A DNA stretch of 64,000 nt from Beduini massiliensis (GTDB lineage: Bacteria; Bacillota_I; Bacilli_A; Erysipelotrichales; Coprobacillaceae), in NCBI RefSeq assembly GCF_000829905.1, contig NZ_CDPP01000006.1:620001-684000 (forward strand), in the 5' to 3' direction. Position numbers and translations under genes: made by a program. Under the pieces are notes generated by a model that worked only from the letters and a program-made list of their open reading frames with translations, ran no database searches and had not been told where the DNA came from. Below are positions 61,325-64,000 of this stretch, one piece after another (the first letter of the stretch is position 1; every line of letters starts with the position of its first letter).

Positions 61325-61501
61325 ATGAAAATTATGAAAAAACATTATGTCCGTTCTATATTCTATATCCTATTTGGCATGCTGTTGTCTCTTATAATAT
61401 TTATAATCGCATCACCGTTTATTCTGATGGATCGCTTATCTGCTTATTTCAAACATAATAAACTATCAATGATGCCAATAAGGAGTAAAATAAATGAATA
61501 A
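61325..61501 (+). CDS. 58-aa small membrane protein in the Bce-like operon
   Basis: An uninterrupted small frame MKIMKKHYVRSIF...NE of 58 codons. Residues about 12-33 (SIFYILFGMLLSLIIFIIAS) form one membrane helix, with a positively charged N-terminus suggesting a cytoplasmic N-side, and a basic C-terminal tail. The stop overlaps the ATPase start by 8 bp, which is a coupling arrangement. It begins 20 bp after the -10; the ribosome site (GAAAGAAG) is weak, and an ATG at codon 4 is an alternative. No known family; possibly a regulator of the transporter or kinase (inference). Confidence 0.55.
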   Translation: MKIMKKHYVRSIFYILFGMLLSLIIFIIASPFILMDRLSAYFKHNKLSMMPIRSKINE

Positions 61502-62261
61502 TTTACTACAAGTTAAAAATGTAGAGAAGTACTATGGCAGTAAAAAGAATATTACTAAAGCCTTAGATGATGTCAGTTTTGATATTAATGAAAATGAATT
61601 TACCGGAATCATGGGTTCCAGCGGCAGCGGCAAAACAACCCTATTGAATTGTATTGCGACTATTGATACGGTCAGCAGCGGCTTTATCTATATGGATAAT
61701 ATCGATTTATCGGAGATAAAGGATAAAGACATTGCCCGTTTCAGACGTGAAAATATCGGTTTTATATTCCAAGACTTTAATTTGCTGGATACATTGACGA
61801 TCAGTGAAAACATTGCCCTATCTTTGATTATTAATAATGTTGATACCAATAAAGCAGATACATTGGTTCAGGAATATGCCAAGAAATTGGGAATTGAAGA
61901 AATCTTAGATAAATTTCCCTATGAAGTATCCGGTGGGCAAAAACAACGTTGTGCCTGTGCACGGGCTTTGATTAATCATCCCAAATTAGTATTAGCGGAT
62001 GAACCAACAGGAGCTTTAGATTCTCATTCGGCAGGACTTCTTTTAGAAGCTATGAAAACGATGAATGAAAAATTAGGGGCAACGATCCTAATGGTAACAC
62101 ATGATGCTTTCAGTGCCAGTTATTGCAAACGAATACTGTTTTTAAAAGATGGGAAGATTTTTAACGAACTTGTCAAAGGCGATAAAACCCGCCGGCAATT
62201 TTTTGAAGACATACTCGATGTTTTAGCTGCTCTAGGTGGAGAACATACGAATGTTAAGTAA
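61494..62261 (+). CDS. bceA: ABC transporter ATP-binding protein, BceA-like
   Basis: A 255-aa ATPase of the MacB/LolD-like type. Walker A GSSGSGKTT (near residues 40-48), signature VSGGQKQR (near 146-153), Walker B LVLADEPTGALDS (near 164-176), and the final H-loop VTHD. It powers the permease next door in removing or sensing peptide antibiotics. ATG follows AAGGAG. Overlaps the permease gene by 11 bp. Confidence 0.92.
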   Translation: MNNLLQVKNVEKYYGSKKNITKALDDVSFDINENEFTGIMGSSGSGKTTLLNCIATIDTVSSGFIYMDNIDLSEIKDKDIARFRRENIGFIFQDFNLLDTLTISENIALSLIINNVDTNKADTLVQEYAKKLGIEEILDKFPYEVSGGQKQRCACARALINHPKLVLADEPTGALDSHSAGLLLEAMKTMNEKLGATILMVTHDAFSASYCKRILFLKDGKIFNELVKGDKTRRQFFEDILDVLAALGGEHTNVK

Positions 62262-64000
62262 ACTTGCATTACGCAATGCAAAGCGATGTTTTAAAGATTA
62301 TCTCATCTATCTTATTACCCTTATTATTGCTTTTGCTTTAATCTTTTCCTTTAATCTAATTGTTTTTACTCAAGATATTATAGAGCTAAGTTCAAATATG
62401 GATAATTTCTTAATGATGATTATCTTTATTAGTATTTTGATCGTCTTTATCATAGGGATTCTCATCAATTATATGAATAAGTTTATCTTTGAAAAGCGCA
62501 GCCGAGAATTAGGCACTTACCTTTTATTAGGAATAGAAAAGAAAAGTATTTCACGGATGTTTTTGATTGAACAGCTTATTTTAGGAATTATATCTTTATT
62601 GATTGCTTTAGTCATCGGTTTATTTCTAAGTCAAGTATTTGTAGCCATTATTATGAATATCTTTGAACTGCCTTATATTGTCAAATTTAATTTAACGTAT
62701 GAAGCAATAGGATTAACCGTTATCTATTTTCTATCTATTTATATCGTCGTTTTATTTCGATCAAGCCGACGTATCAAGAAAATGAATATTCATGATTTAA
62801 TCTATTTTGACAAAGTAAATGAAACTTCTTTATTTAAAAAGAAGATCTATCGAAATATCATCTTCATTATCGCTGTTATTCTGGGAATTTGGGGATTATG
62901 CTTATTCCATGGATTCTTCAAAACAAATGATGATACTTTCTACTTTCCGGATTTTCTGTTGTCTATTCTTTTATTGATTATCAGTATCTATGGTGTTTCA
63001 ATGACATTGCCTCATTTTTTAATGTCTGTTATTCTAAAAAACAAACGATTAAAATATAAACATGATTATTTATTTATACTTCGTAATATTACGTCTAAGA
63101 TCAATACGATTGGAGTAACGATTGGCACGATTACGTTATTAATTGCCTTAACTTTAGTCAGTGTCAACGTCAGTAATTTATTTACCCAAGCGATGTCTTT
63201 TCAAAACAATCTGCAATTACCGTACGACATTTTAGTTCATAATGCTTATGATAATACTGATTTTACCAAAGCACTGGAACTTATTCAGGATGAATATACC
63301 ATCGAAGACCAAGCTGTCTATAAGATCTATACCGATCACTCGACTTCTTTTTATGATTTTACCGCGAAGGAACTGCAAAGCTATGATTCAGTAAATAACT
63401 ATATGACTTTGAGTGATTACAATCATATCACTGAATTGTTAGGAATGGCACCGATTACTTTAAATGAAGATGAATATCTGATTAACTGTAATCGCTTAGC
63501 CCTGTCTACCCTTATTAAAAATAAGGATCAGTTTGCTCTTACTCATCCAAATGGAACCCCTATGCATATGAAAGATGTGATAAGTGACCATTTTACTACA
63601 GCATGGGGTGATTATACTCAAATTATCATTGTACCCGATTCATTTGTCACTGGAATGGAAGTGTTGAATACCAATTTAGCGGTCAATACCGAAGAAGAAA
63701 CAACAGAAGATTTTTATTATGAAAGTGCCAGTGTAATCAATCAAAAGGTATATACAACGCAAAACGAAAATGGCGAATATTTATATTATGTGCAGAATAC
63801 AATTCAAGTACGAGGCTATTATCTGACACAAAATCGATCTGCCATAACGATTATGGGATTCTCACTTCTGTATATTTCCTTTATTTTTACTGCTGTTACA
63901 GGCACGATCCTAGCTATCCAATGTCTAAGTGACTCCACTAAATATAAATTCCGCTACAACTTGCTAAGTCATTTGGGATTAAGCAAGGAATCCATTCATC
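62251..64000 (+). CDS. bceB: ABC transporter permease, BceB-like (partial)
   Basis: The gene runs off the right edge; 583 codons are present of a usual 620-680. It starts MLSKLALRNAKRCFKDYLIYL and shows membrane segments at the N-terminus, an FtsX-domain in residues about 45-150 (FEKRSRELGTYLLLGIEKK), further membrane pairs, and a large extracellular region of about 200 residues (about 310-530) before the next segments, the BceB hallmark for binding the peptide. Start ATG 62251 lies in the end of the ATPase gene, after AGGTGGAG. Ligand unknown. Confidence 0.87.
   Translation, partial: MLSKLALRNAKRCFKDYLIYLITLIIAFALIFSFNLIVFTQDIIELSSNMDNFLMMIIFISILIVFIIGILINYMNKFIFEKRSRELGTYLLLGIEKKSISRMFLIEQLILGIISLLIALVIGLFLSQVFVAIIMNIFELPYIVKFNLTYEAIGLTVIYFLSIYIVVLFRSSRRIKKMNIHDLIYFDKVNETSLFKKKIYRNIIFIIAVILGIWGLCLFHGFFKTNDDTFYFPDFLLSILLLIISIYGVSMTLPHFLMSVILKNKRLKYKHDYLFILRNITSKINTIGVTIGTITLLIALTLVSVNVSNLFTQAMSFQNNLQLPYDILVHNAYDNTDFTKALELIQDEYTIEDQAVYKIYTDHSTSFYDFTAKELQSYDSVNNYMTLSDYNHITELLGMAPITLNEDEYLINCNRLALSTLIKNKDQFALTHPNGTPMHMKDVISDHFTTAWGDYTQIIIVPDSFVTGMEVLNTNLAVNTEEETTEDFYYESASVINQKVYTTQNENGEYLYYVQNTIQVRGYYLTQNRSAITIMGFSLLYISFIFTAVTGTILAIQCLSDSTKYKFRYNLLSHLGLSKESIH

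Noticed and set aside
1-64000. tRNA, rRNA, insertion sequences or prophage genes
   Set aside because: No cloverleaf-like segments, rRNA stretches, transposase or phage structural motifs were recognised by eye; a tRNAscan or ISfinder run could still find small cases.

Overview
The window looks like a low-GC, gut-type anaerobic member of the Bacillota, plausibly Erysipelotrichia. The reasons are AT-rich intergenic DNA, strong AGGAGG-type ribosome binding sites, a FabK/FabT-type fatty acid cluster, a type III glutamine synthetase, rubredoxin and ferredoxin-domain oxidoreductases, a Bce-type peptide-sensing module and large repeat-rich surface proteins. The lineage is an inference; no rRNA or tRNA gene was recognised. 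Most genes lie on the minus strand in compact operons.

Layout. 1-1393: 5' part of glnN and an alpha/beta hydrolase. 1483-3600: a solitary 705-aa protein whose C-terminal part resembles Abi_2/HEPN abortive-infection proteins. 3594-8139: one minus-strand operon running from exoA through two tandem APH-like kinases, a YfcE-type phosphodiesterase and a GNAT to a split ThrE exporter. 8225-13645: GyrI-like protein, GNAT, a DUF1294-cyclophilin-glutaredoxin-galE operon, a UMF1-type MFS transporter and a PLC-like protein. 13923-18455: glycogen phosphorylase and branching enzyme with a small unknown gene. 18581-19977: YbaK and a Cof-type HAD phosphatase. 20131-24015: a 1294-aa surface protein. 24406-29480: ferredoxin-type aldo/keto reductase, FUSC-like protein, fructose-bisphosphate aldolase, PatB-type PLP enzyme and a SpoU methyltransferase. 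29682-34345: D,D-carboxypeptidase, DUF885 lipoprotein, DinB protein and an AraC regulator. 34483-45929: an almost complete type II fatty acid synthesis cluster (acpP, accBCDA, fabT, fabH, fabK, a FabK-like paralogue, fabD, fabG, fabF, fabZ, birA). 46313-47939: two uncharacterised genes. 48084-54245: a 2053-aa surface protein. 54717-58754: gltX, ispF, a small membrane protein, rlmA and a RluD-type synthase. 58836-64000: flavin reductase-rubredoxin and a BceRS-BceAB-like module with an overlooked 58-aa membrane protein; the permease runs off the right edge.

The most interesting signal is upstream of the two giant surface-protein genes. Before the 1294-aa gene, two 26-bp inverted repeats (24/26 identical) flank 184 bp holding a near-consensus promoter (TTGAAA-N17-TATAAT) that points away from the gene, into a hairpin plus T-tract made by the right repeat itself. 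This is the architecture of a phase-variable invertible promoter captured in the OFF orientation. The 2053-aa gene has a weaker version of the same layout (20-bp repeats, 16/20 identical, 140-bp spacer, outward promoter, downstream terminator hairpin). Inversion would place each promoter about 155 nt upstream of its gene. Both proteins carry the same 12-residue Asp-rich repeats and LPXTG-like tails lacking the Leu-Pro. No recombinase gene is visible in the window.

Other regulatory signals read directly: a MerR-type 19-bp-spacer promoter before the aldo/keto reductase, FabT-like boxes at acpP and accB, and a TNACA-N4-TGTAA box between the BceRS and BceAB genes.
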